A DNA stretch of 10,353 nt, from contig CAZKRL010000058.1 of assembly GCA_964555295.1 (NCBI GenBank), forward strand, positions 1-10,353, written 5' to 3'. The notes below the pieces were generated by a model. The model was given only the letters and a program-made list of their open reading frames with translations. It ran no database searches and had not been told where the DNA came from. A program made the position numbers and the translations under genes. Each line of letters opens with the position of its first letter. Positions within the stretch are counted from its first letter, which is position 1. This document shows, one piece after another, positions 1 through 6,872 of the stretch. This DNA is from CAZKRL01 sp964555295. GTDB taxonomy: Bacteria > Bacteroidota > Bacteroidia > Flavobacteriales_D > Sanyastnellaceae.

Positions 1-1
1 C

Positions 2-82
2 CACCGTGCTCACTGGCATGAAGGAAAATTGTATTACAAAGGAAAAGTTGTCATGCAAAAGCAGGAAGAAGCTGCTGCCTGA
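2..82 (+). CDS. 3' end of an unidentified protein-coding gene (partial)
   Basis: An open frame enters from the left edge and closes at a TGA at 80-82, giving 26 visible residues. They are basic and aromatic (AHWHEGKLYYKGKVVMQ) and end in a Gln/Glu/Ala tail (KQEEAAA). An intrinsic terminator lies 18 nt after the stop, in the right place to end this transcript, which supports a real gene. I do not recognise the family from so short a fragment and assign no function. Confidence 0.6.
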   Translation, partial: HRAHWHEGKLYYKGKVVMQKQEEAAA

Positions 83-100
83 TAATTGCTCAATAGCTTT

Positions 101-126
101 AACCGGCATATGGCCGGTTTTTTTTT
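101..126 (+). terminator. Rho-independent terminator
   Basis: AACCGGC (101-107) pairs perfectly with GCCGGTT (113-119) around a 5-nt loop, and a run of T extends from 118 to 126. It sits between the stop codon at 82 and nadC at 146, so it should end the upstream transcript. nadC would then need its own promoter in the short remaining gap, or read-through. Confidence 0.85.
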
Positions 127-131
127 GCCCG

Positions 132-138
132 TACTTTG
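132..138 (+). promoter_or_regulatory. Candidate -7-like element before nadC
   Basis: TACTTTG lies 7 nt before the nadC ATG, just after the terminator. It resembles the Bacteroidota -7 box (TAnnTTTG) but is one base short, and I see no TTG-type -33 element at the expected spacing. It is supported mainly by position and by its likeness to TACTTTCG before two other genes in the window. Confidence 0.25.
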
Positions 139-145
139 ACCCAAT

Positions 146-994
146 ATGGAAATGAATTTCGATATGCATTCCTTCATCCGTCAGGCGTTGACGGAGGATA
201 TCGGCGACGGCGATCACACAACGCTGGCCACTATTCCTGCAGATGCATCAGGCAAAGCGCGACTGCTGGTGAAACAGCCCGGTATCATTGCTGGAGTTGA
301 GGCCGCACGTGAGATAATAACGGCATTCAATCCTGCGCTCGGCATCGAGGTGGTCCTTCAAGATGGCTCAATGATTCAACCCGGCGATGAAGTTTTTTTT
401 CTGCATGGTGATAGCCGCAGCATCACCACCATTGAACGTCTGGTGCTCAACGTGATGCAACGGATGAGCGGTATAGCTACGAAGACGCATCACATTCAGT
501 CCATGATCCATCACACAAATTGTAAATTGCTCGACACCCGCAAAACCACTCCGGGCTTCAGATATTTCGAGAAATGGGCGGTGAAAATCGGAGGTGGCGT
601 CAATCATCGGTTCGGTTTGTACGACATGATTTTGGTAAAAGACAATCATGTGGATTTTTGCGGGGGAATGAAAGCTGCCTTGCAACATATCGATGAATAT
701 CTCGCGAAAAATTGTCTGGATATTCCCGTAGAGGTGGAGGCACGAAATCTGGAAGATGTAATCGTAATTCTCAACTGGAACAAGGCAGTCAGAATTTTGC
801 TCGATAATTTTTCACCCGTTCAACTCAAAGAAGCAGTTGCACTCATACATGGAAAATGCAAGACCGAGGCCTCAGGTGGTATAGATGAAAAGAATGTCGT
901 AGAATACGCCGAGACCGGCGTGGATTTTATTTCTATGGGTGCACTAACACACCAAATCGCATCGCTCGACCTAAGTCTAAAAGCTGTTTTGTGA
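146..994 (+). CDS. nadC: Nicotinate-nucleotide pyrophosphorylase (quinolinate phosphoribosyltransferase)
   Basis: This cytosolic enzyme converts quinolinate and PRPP to nicotinate mononucleotide, CO2 and pyrophosphate in de novo NAD synthesis. The 282-residue length is normal. Family motifs run in order: EDIGDGDHTT (17-26), ERLVLNVMQRMSGIAT (97-112, with the substrate-binding Arg98), LDTRKTTPGFR (129-139, Arg132/Lys133), GGGVNHRFGLYDMILVKDNH (149-168, His154/Arg155/Lys165), acidic residues Glu196/Glu198, LLDNFSP (218-224), EASGGI (241-246) and GVDFISMGALTH (258-269). All expected active-site positions appear intact. ATGs at 146 and 152 are both possible starts. Relatives often begin close to MNFD or MEFD, which would favour 152, and no Shine-Dalgarno decides it. 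The 3' end overlaps the next gene by 4 nt (GTGA), so the two are probably co-transcribed. Confidence 0.97.
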   Translation: MEMNFDMHSFIRQALTEDIGDGDHTTLATIPADASGKARLLVKQPGIIAGVEAAREIITAFNPALGIEVVLQDGSMIQPGDEVFFLHGDSRSITTIERLVLNVMQRMSGIATKTHHIQSMIHHTNCKLLDTRKTTPGFRYFEKWAVKIGGGVNHRFGLYDMILVKDNHVDFCGGMKAALQHIDEYLAKNCLDIPVEVEARNLEDVIVILNWNKAVRILLDNFSPVQLKEAVALIHGKCKTEASGGIDEKNVVEYAETGVDFISMGALTHQIASLDLSLKAVL

Positions 995-1986
995 AGGAGA
1001 AACTCATCATACGCATGGAAGCTTGGCCTGTCATTGGCGCATGCATTCACCGCATGAAATCATGGCATCCCAAGTGGCTCGATGGTTATTCATTCTGGAG
1101 GTTTTTCAGTTTTACCGTTGAAGCATTCGCAAAGGGCAAACTCGCTACTCGCGCCGCAGCCATTTCATTCAGATTGTTTCTTGCCTTCTTTCCCGCCATC
1201 ATCGTGCTGCTCACTCTGATTCCTTACGTGCCAGTAGAGAATTTTCAGCAATCTCTTTTTGACAGCATCCGATTTTATTTTCCCGGCGATACGTTCTCAC
1301 TTTTCGAATCAACCTTCGAGGATCTTATCCATCAAAAGCATTCTGCCTTATTATCCGTGGGTTTTGTGCTGGTGTTGTTCTACGCCTCCAACAGCATCAA
1401 TGGAATTCTCATCGGCTTCAATGAAAGCTATCATCTTGAGCGAAAGAACCACCCTATCATGATGCGCGTTTCAAGCATCATACTCATTTTCGTACTGGGC
1501 TTTCTGATGACCCTCGCCGTAACTCTCATTGTCTTCAGCGAAGTCATTTTCAATTATCTGCATGAACTGGGTGTGATTGGCGATCGCGGCTATATTCCCA
1601 TACTTAGTCTCGCAGATTGGGGAATTTCTTTGCTGCTGATTTATGCAATCGTGAGCACGCTCTATAATGTGGGAGCTCGACGCAAACTTCGCAAGTGGAA
1701 GTTTTGGAATGCCGGCGCTACCGTAGCAACGGTTTCGTTCTTACTTACATCAATGGGCTTTGCATACTTCGTCAATAATTTTTCTTCATACAACAAGCTC
1801 TATGGCTCGCTGGGATCTCTGCTCGTACTGCTGATCTGGCTCAATGTCAACTGCATGATTGTGCTGATCGGGTTCGATCTCAACGTGAGCATACGAAAGG
1901 CGAAGAGAGAATTATCAGAACCGCCTGCGCCTCCAAAGGAACCGCCCAGAAATACGTATCGCGAGTCAGTTCAAGATTCAGTTTAA
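991..1986 (+). CDS. YihY/virulence factor BrkB family inner-membrane protein
   Basis: A polytopic membrane protein of 331 residues. The family was once misnamed ribonuclease BN, and its biochemical role is unsettled. About six hydrophobic segments are visible, near residues 56-80, 118-145, 160-190, 207-226, 242-265 and 274-299. Family hallmarks include KLATRAAAISF (50-60), the Pro-containing first membrane helix (AFFPAIIVLLTLIPYVP), SNSINGILIGFNESY (133-147), YNVGARRKLRKWKFWNAGA (225-243) and FVNNFSSYNKLYGSLGSLL (260-278). The tail after about 302 is hydrophilic and Pro-rich (PPAPPKEPP, 311-319). The GTG start overlaps the nadC stop. An in-frame ATG at 1015 (residue 9) is an alternative, with AGGAG at 995-999 somewhat far upstream of it. 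The stop codon overlaps that of the convergent peptidase gene. Confidence 0.92.
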   Translation: MKEKLIIRMEAWPVIGACIHRMKSWHPKWLDGYSFWRFFSFTVEAFAKGKLATRAAAISFRLFLAFFPAIIVLLTLIPYVPVENFQQSLFDSIRFYFPGDTFSLFESTFEDLIHQKHSALLSVGFVLVLFYASNSINGILIGFNESYHLERKNHPIMMRVSSIILIFVLGFLMTLAVTLIVFSEVIFNYLHELGVIGDRGYIPILSLADWGISLLLIYAIVSTLYNVGARRKLRKWKFWNAGATVATVSFLLTSMGFAYFVNNFSSYNKLYGSLGSLLVLLIWLNVNCMIVLIGFDLNVSIRKAKRELSEPPAPPKEPPRNTYRESVQDSV

Positions 1987-4900
1987 TTCGACTGCTTTAG
2001 AAACGAGCAAGTCTTGACAAGTCCATCGTAATCCATCGTTAATTGATAAATACCATCGGGAAGATGCTGTATAGAAAACTGCGCGGGTAATGTTATATAA
2101 CTGCTACTTTCTACCAGTCTGCCGGAAACATCCGTAATGGAATACTTGCACACACCACCATACACAGCTCGTATGTTGATCACATCGCGGCACGGGTTGG
2201 GGTATAACTCAAACCCTAGAACGACAACCGAATTATGCACGGAACTTGTAACCATTCCCGGTAAAATAATATTATCAACCCATGCAGCATCTGATCCGGA
2301 AGCGACAAATTCGTCCTTCGCATATTCCCAACGAAAAGCGTGAGTGCCAGCTGTAACAGGATATGATGCCAATGACCAATCCACTTCTCCACTCCATTCA
2401 TCTTGCATTTGATTGTCGACGTAAAAACGCAAATAATCCCAGCCCTCTTCAGAACTTACCTTGTACATAAATTCAACAGTGGCAGCACCGGGGTATTCAA
2501 CGGTAAGTTCAAGACTTGTGCTTTGGCTGTTTCCAATATTTCCGCTTTCCTGTGCGTATTGTCCTTCATAGACCGTCTGCGTTTGCACGAACCAATCTGC
2601 ATTGCCGCCATATTGCCAATCATAGGTGCTATCGGTTCCGCTTTCCCAGTCTTCCATATTCAGATTCAGTTGAATCATATCACTGCATGTAATTCCGTAA
2701 TAGGCCATATCCATAATAAAATCGAGGCTCACCGTTTGTGTGGCTGTTGCATTACCGTCGATGTTCACTGTAAATGAGAAGTTGTCTTCTGAATTCGGTG
2801 CCAACGGAGCGATTGTAACAACCGGGGAGACAACACTCGCTGAGCTACTTCCTGTTTGCAAACTACCGCTGCTGGCTTGCGTAGCGGCGTGTCCCGTGTT
2901 TGTGAAATTCACTGTTACCTCGAGCTGCTCTCCCGCATCGGGCCGGCCATTGCCATTGCCTGAGATTTCTGTGATTGTAATTTCACCGCACTCCAGCGCG
3001 GGCGCCTGCACCACAACACTTGCATTCGAGGTCCAACTATTTCCCTGAGAATCGGTAAACACAACTGTGAAGGCGATGACAGTTTGATCTGCCACTCCCG
3101 GAGCGAAATGAAAATCAAAAGCGTCATCGATAATCACATCAGCGCCTGCAGCAACTGCATTAAACGATGCTTCATTGTCGTCAATGATTACATCGCTTGA
3201 CGTGGATGAGAGCACCGCTATGACATTGCCACTTGCTTCGGTGCCCACATTAGTTACGAGTAATGTCATCGTAATATTTTCATTGTAACCGGCCATTCCA
3301 TCATTGTTGCCCGTTGCGTCAATGATCGTATTTATGGCTCCTGTCAGATATGGACCATTTGCAGGCACAATATCCACCGTTCCCTGGTAAGGGATCATAT
3401 TGAATGCGGTTACAGTAACCACCAATTGTCCGGGAACACTTACTGCCGGAAAAGACACATTGGCCACACCCCCGGAGATAAGCGCCGTGCCCAGAATTTC
3501 TCCGTTCATAGTGATTGCAACAAAAGCATCTTCAGTGGGACATGTCACCGCAAGTGAGCTCATGCCTAATACACCGCCATTGGCATGACTCACTACCAAG
3601 GTGCCCGGCATAGCTGTGCGAAGCTGAACCGATGGATCTGCCATCAGAATCCATGTATCGGTCATCTCATCGCCCTGTGTTCCATACACATCATTCATTC
3701 CCATACATCCATGCCAGTGAATGCTGCCCAACGTATGGCGTGTTTGAACGCCACCGATATTCGCCACCAGCTTATTCATTTCATCTTGGCCTTCCATCGG
3801 TGGAGCCCAGCTTTGATACACAGAACTAAAGGCGCCGCCGATACCGCCCGTCAACGCTGTTCCGGGTGTCTTCTGCCATGCCTCTCCGAAAGTATCGCCT
3901 GTGTCATCATCATCGTCGTAATCACCGGTGCAACATCCCACCACAATAAAGAAAGGATACATGCCCGTGTTGTTCAATTGGTTGATGTTGGTGTTGCTGT
4001 AACTGCCCGTTACTATCAATGTGTGTGCGCCATGACCTGTATAGTTAATGAGCGAGCAGCCGCCATTGATAACAGTGCTCAACGAATTTGCAGACGGGTT
4101 GTTGGTGCCATCTGCGGTGGCGCCTCCGGAAGGAGAATCAGCAGAATGATCGCCATCATACTTCTCCCATACTTCAGTATAGGTAAAACCCAATAGGTCG
4201 TCTTTGATGCCGTTTTGATGTTGCCAGTCGGCTTCATTGTCATCACCAATACCATCGCCTTCATTTGATCCAATACCCATTGCTACAGAGAACCAATCGG
4301 TTCCGGTGTATGGTGTCTTCTCGTACTCCAGCGTTTTTGCAATGATGGTTGGCAACTCTGATTCGTTGTGCACCAGAAAATGGCCAACGAGTACTTCAGG
4401 ATAACTGTCATTGCCTGTCACATACCCATAACAAGCGTCGCAATACCCCTGACCACCACTGTTGTTCAGCAAGGTCACCGGTATTTGATCTTCATCACCC
4501 ACAAGCATTAGATATGAAAGTCCGCCATTGTTATATCTGTCTGCCACGAGCGCTTCGATTGCAGAAATCGAATTGACAGTGGCGACATCTACAACTTCTA
4601 CATCAATTCCCGCTTCTTTCTTCCATTGAATCCACGGAGCGAGTTCATCGATATATGAGTTATGTGTTACCACAAGCATGTTTCCGATTTCATCAATTTG
4701 CTGATAACGGTCGGCCACGCCCGAATAATTGAGAAAGTGACTCTTATATCGCTCCGCATCGAATCGATTCACGGGATGAGAAACTGCAGTGATCGCATTT
4801 TCTCCGACTGTGGTTGATGGGGTAATGGCCACCTGAATATCGTGATATACGCGCAACACATGCGTTACCGGATTGTATTGCAAGGGAAAAAACTGAACAC

Positions 4901-5342
4901 TTTGTCCGCGATAATGTCCCATTATATAAGGCCTGCCCAACTTGGCGAGAGCGCCCGGAAAAAATGCATCGTTCTGATATTCCGGCCCAAACTCAAAGGG
5001 AATATCAGACGGATTAACTGTACGCAAAAGATTTCCTTTGGATGGCAAGATGAAGATGTCGTGATATTCATCGTATCCCGAATGAGTGATGCTGATCTGC
5101 ATTTGCGCCGCATCATCAACGACTACAGCCGTTGTTAGTTTCTCTAGATCGGGCGCGCCTTTTTGCAATATGGGATTTCCTTCCTTCAGATGTATTTGCG
5201 TATACACTCCTTGCGTAGAGGTTTCGTAATCACTCACCGTGCAAACCAGCTCAGTGATGGTTTCTGTTTGTCCAATGAGTTGGATTTGGGCCTCGGCTGC
5301 AAGCACCGACAACAGAACAACGACAGTAAAAATTTTCTTCAT
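1983..5342 (-). CDS. Secreted gingipain-like C25 cysteine peptidase with T9SS sorting domain
   Basis: A predicted exported protease of 1119 residues. Visible order: signal peptide 1-18 (cleavage AEA|Q); C25-type propeptide about 20-190 (FPLQYNPVTHVLRVY, 152-166); catalytic domain about 220-575; C25 C-terminal Ig-like domain about 580-660; two CARDB-like Ig modules about 661-780 and 784-895, each opening with a Gly/Asn/Asp-rich strand (TGNNDGMAGYNE, SGNGNGRPDAGE); a MAM-like or choice-of-anchor domain about 896-1030 (HAFRWEYAKD, AAWVDNIILP); and a type A T9SS sorting domain 1042-1119 (LYPNPCRDVINI, ITDVSGRLVESSS, LPDGIYQLTM). The likely dyad is His437 in NYTGHGA and Cys470 in VVGCCTGD. Their 33-residue spacing equals that of gingipains as I recall it (RgpB His211/Cys244, mature numbering). 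An Asp-rich loop (474-483) directly follows the Cys. Cleavage specificity cannot be read from the sequence. The gene overlaps the upstream small secreted gene by ATGA and shares the TTAA stop palindrome with the convergent membrane gene. It is probably a secreted effector, not the T9SS sortase PorU. Confidence 0.93.
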   Translation of the reverse strand: MKKIFTVVVLLSVLAAEAQIQLIGQTETITELVCTVSDYETSTQGVYTQIHLKEGNPILQKGAPDLEKLTTAVVVDDAAQMQISITHSGYDEYHDIFILPSKGNLLRTVNPSDIPFEFGPEYQNDAFFPGALAKLGRPYIMGHYRGQSVQFFPLQYNPVTHVLRVYHDIQVAITPSTTVGENAITAVSHPVNRFDAERYKSHFLNYSGVADRYQQIDEIGNMLVVTHNSYIDELAPWIQWKKEAGIDVEVVDVATVNSISAIEALVADRYNNGGLSYLMLVGDEDQIPVTLLNNSGGQGYCDACYGYVTGNDSYPEVLVGHFLVHNESELPTIIAKTLEYEKTPYTGTDWFSVAMGIGSNEGDGIGDDNEADWQHQNGIKDDLLGFTYTEVWEKYDGDHSADSPSGGATADGTNNPSANSLSTVINGGCSLINYTGHGAHTLIVTGSYSNTNINQLNNTGMYPFFIVVGCCTGDYDDDDDTGDTFGEAWQKTPGTALTGGIGGAFSSVYQSWAPPMEGQDEMNKLVANIGGVQTRHTLGSIHWHGCMGMNDVYGTQGDEMTDTWILMADPSVQLRTAMPGTLVVSHANGGVLGMSSLAVTCPTEDAFVAITMNGEILGTALISGGVANVSFPAVSVPGQLVVTVTAFNMIPYQGTVDIVPANGPYLTGAINTIIDATGNNDGMAGYNENITMTLLVTNVGTEASGNVIAVLSSTSSDVIIDDNEASFNAVAAGADVIIDDAFDFHFAPGVADQTVIAFTVVFTDSQGNSWTSNASVVVQAPALECGEITITEISGNGNGRPDAGEQLEVTVNFTNTGHAATQASSGSLQTGSSSASVVSPVVTIAPLAPNSEDNFSFTVNIDGNATATQTVSLDFIMDMAYYGITCSDMIQLNLNMEDWESGTDSTYDWQYGGNADWFVQTQTVYEGQYAQESGNIGNSQSTSLELTVEYPGAATVEFMYKVSSEEGWDYLRFYVDNQMQDEWSGEVDWSLASYPVTAGTHAFRWEYAKDEFVASGSDAAWVDNIILPGMVTSSVHNSVVVLGFELYPNPCRDVINIRAVYGGVCKYSITDVSGRLVESSSYITLPAQFSIQHLPDGIYQLTMDYDGLVKTCSFLKQSN

Positions 5343-5992
5343 AGAATCAAGAATTGAATTGCAATATTATTTCGATTGGTAATAATGTATAGTCCGGTCG
5401 GAAGACTCAGGTGTTCTTCACCGCTGCTAAAGAGTATGGTTAGTTTTTTAATGGTGCTACCCGACGTGTTTACTATATCATATTCGCCCATGGGTAGTTC
5501 ACGATAGCTCAGATGATTGTTGCGAAAAACAACAACAGGAGTCTCACGTTTCGTTGTGCTTGTTTTCAGCGGAGTACTGAACGTAAAGTAGACGTCCTGA
5601 CGTAGATCCGGAGAGCCCGTAGGGTAAACGAAAAAGTGGACGAGGCCCGATCCTTCGATAAGAAATGGATTTACCAGCAGGCGCAAATTCCCGCTACCTC
5701 CCGGTGGCACAGGGGCCATATCGGAGGTGTTGGGTAAACCGGTGTAACAATTTTGCCAATCACACATTTGTATGTCCCAGCCCGCCGGACAAGTATTCTC
5801 AATCAATCGCCAGGTGATAAAACTTGTGTCTAAGGATTGTGGTTGAACATAGATGATGTTCTCGGCATACGCTTCTAAACTGAGTGGACAAAACAGCGAA
5901 TCGGTAGGTGAAAAAGCATAGGTGTTGGATTGGCCAAAGACCATCATGTGGCACAGAGCGAACGAAATAACTAACCCAATAGGTTTAAGCAT
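5339..5992 (-). CDS. Small secreted protein with Cys-bearing Ig-like domain and T9SS-type tail
   Basis: About 217 residues from ATG 5992; a GTG directly upstream at 5995 adds one residue and is the alternative start. In the 218-residue numbering from the GTG, residues 1-21 form a signal peptide (LVISFALCHMMVFG|Q). A domain at about 30-140 has four cysteines (36, 69, 78, 83); the close pair CDWQNC could form a disulfide. The pattern of NTCPAGW, then CDWQNCY, then PPGGSGNLRLLVNP, then FFVYPTGSPD resembles Ig-like domains I know from small Bacteroidota T9SS cargo. The C-terminal part (about 153-218: YDIVNTSGSTIKKL, LPTGLYIITN) resembles a short, divergent type A sorting domain. The stop overlaps the start of the C25 peptidase (ATGA), suggesting translational coupling. 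Molecular function is unknown; a partner or chaperone of the peptidase is only inference. Confidence 0.8.
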   Translation of the reverse strand: MLKPIGLVISFALCHMMVFGQSNTYAFSPTDSLFCPLSLEAYAENIIYVQPQSLDTSFITWRLIENTCPAGWDIQMCDWQNCYTGLPNTSDMAPVPPGGSGNLRLLVNPFLIEGSGLVHFFVYPTGSPDLRQDVYFTFSTPLKTSTTKRETPVVVFRNNHLSYRELPMGEYDIVNTSGSTIKKLTILFSSGEEHLSLPTGLYIITNRNNIAIQFLIL

Positions 5993-5997
5993 CACAA

Positions 5998-6026
5998 CGA
6001 AAGTAGTCGATTCACTACTCTTACAA
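5998..6026 (-). promoter_or_regulatory. Candidate Bacteroidota-type promoter for the small secreted protein/C25 pair
   Basis: On the - strand TTG (6026-6024) is followed after 18 nt by TACTTTCG (6005-5998), one base from the -7 consensus TAnnTTTG. The element ends 5 nt before the ATG at 5992, so the transcript would have almost no leader. The -33 part overlaps the stop codon of the MBL gene. An internal promoter here would let the secreted pair be expressed separately from prfB and fumC. Confidence 0.4.
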
Positions 6027-6866
6027 TTCGTCTAGTCTAAAATATTGGTTCGCCCGAATTCCTTTTTCTGTATCGAGCAAGGACGCACATTGATTCACTG
6101 AATCGTGCTCAAAGAATAGCGCCCAGTTCTCATCTACAGCGCGACGTAAAATCTTTGCCTTTTCATCGAGAGTTATCAGCGGGCGGGTATCGTACCCCAT
6201 TACATATGCCAACGGAATGTGTCCGGCACTCGGCAGCAAATCCGCCATAAAACAAATCTTTCTTCCCTTCCATGTGATGAGCGGCAACATCATGCTATCG
6301 GTATGTCCATCCACAAAAAGAAATTCCATATTGAGAGCAGCCGCAGTTCCGTTGGCGCCGCGTTCAATCATTTTGAGTTGTCCGCTTTCCTTGATAGGCG
6401 CAATATTCTCTTCCAGAAAGCTCGCCTTTTCGCGTGCATTTGGAACCGTTGCCCAGTGCCAGTGCCTCTCATTGCTCCAATAATGTGCATTGGGAAAGGC
6501 GGGGCGAAAGATGCCATCATTGCCTTTGATGATGGCCCCGCCACAATGGTCGAAATGAAGATGGGTCAAGACCACATCGGTAACATCGGCAGAAGAAAAA
6601 CCAGCGCGACGAAGCGACGATTCAAGTGCGTCGTCTCCGTGCAGAAAATAATGTGAGAAGAACTTTTCACTTTGTTTATTGCCAATTCCTGTATCAATGA
6701 GAATAAGACGATCACCATCTTCCACCAGCAAACAACGCATGGCCCAGGTGCACATATTGTTGTCGTCTGCTGGGTTGGTCTTCTGCCAAATGGATTTTGG
6801 CACTACACCAAACATGGCTCCACCGTCGAGCTTAAAGAAACCGGTGTCTATAGCGTGAAGTTGCAT
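6021..6866 (-). CDS. MBL-fold metallo-hydrolase
   Basis: A 281-residue metallo-beta-lactamase-fold hydrolase with no signal peptide, so probably cytoplasmic. The complete two-metal ligand set is visible: LTHLHFDHCGG (100-110; His102, His104, Asp106, His107), GHTDS (187-191; His188), FMADLLPS (206-213; Asp209) and FFEHD (251-255; His254). IDTGIGNK (57-64) is the usual strand-loop before it. The order and spacing fit the broad hydrolase group that also holds N-acyl-homoserine lactonases. That substrate is not shown here, and many paralogues in the group act on other esters, lactones or thioesters. The loop is GHTDS where the common form is GHTPG. The gene starts 6 nt after the DUF4384-type gene stop, which suggests one transcript. 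Substrate unknown. Confidence 0.88.
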   Translation of the reverse strand: MQLHAIDTGFFKLDGGAMFGVVPKSIWQKTNPADDNNMCTWAMRCLLVEDGDRLILIDTGIGNKQSEKFFSHYFLHGDDALESSLRRAGFSSADVTDVVLTHLHFDHCGGAIIKGNDGIFRPAFPNAHYWSNERHWHWATVPNAREKASFLEENIAPIKESGQLKMIERGANGTAAALNMEFLFVDGHTDSMMLPLITWKGRKICFMADLLPSAGHIPLAYVMGYDTRPLITLDEKAKILRRAVDENWALFFEHDSVNQCASLLDTEKGIRANQYFRLDEL

Positions 6867-6872
6867 CAGCGA

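Noticed and set aside
991..1986. The membrane protein as ribonuclease BN
   Set aside because: The old RNase BN label for the YihY family is a historical misassignment. This is a multi-pass membrane protein with no nuclease motif.
3585..4196. A 203-codon open frame on the + strand
   Set aside because: It lies wholly antisense to the conserved catalytic domain of the C25 peptidase, has a composition unlike a folded protein (many Cys, His and Ile in no recognisable pattern), and has no start signal. It is a shadow frame.
1983..5342. The C25 peptidase as the T9SS sortase PorU
   Set aside because: It has a gingipain-like propeptide followed early by the catalytic domain, then Ig, MAM-like and type A sorting domains, which is a cargo-protease layout. 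No PorV-like gene is adjacent.
6021..6866. A quorum-quenching N-acyl-homoserine lactonase
   Set aside because: Only the general metal-binding motifs are shared, and nothing in the sequence or neighbourhood points to that substrate.
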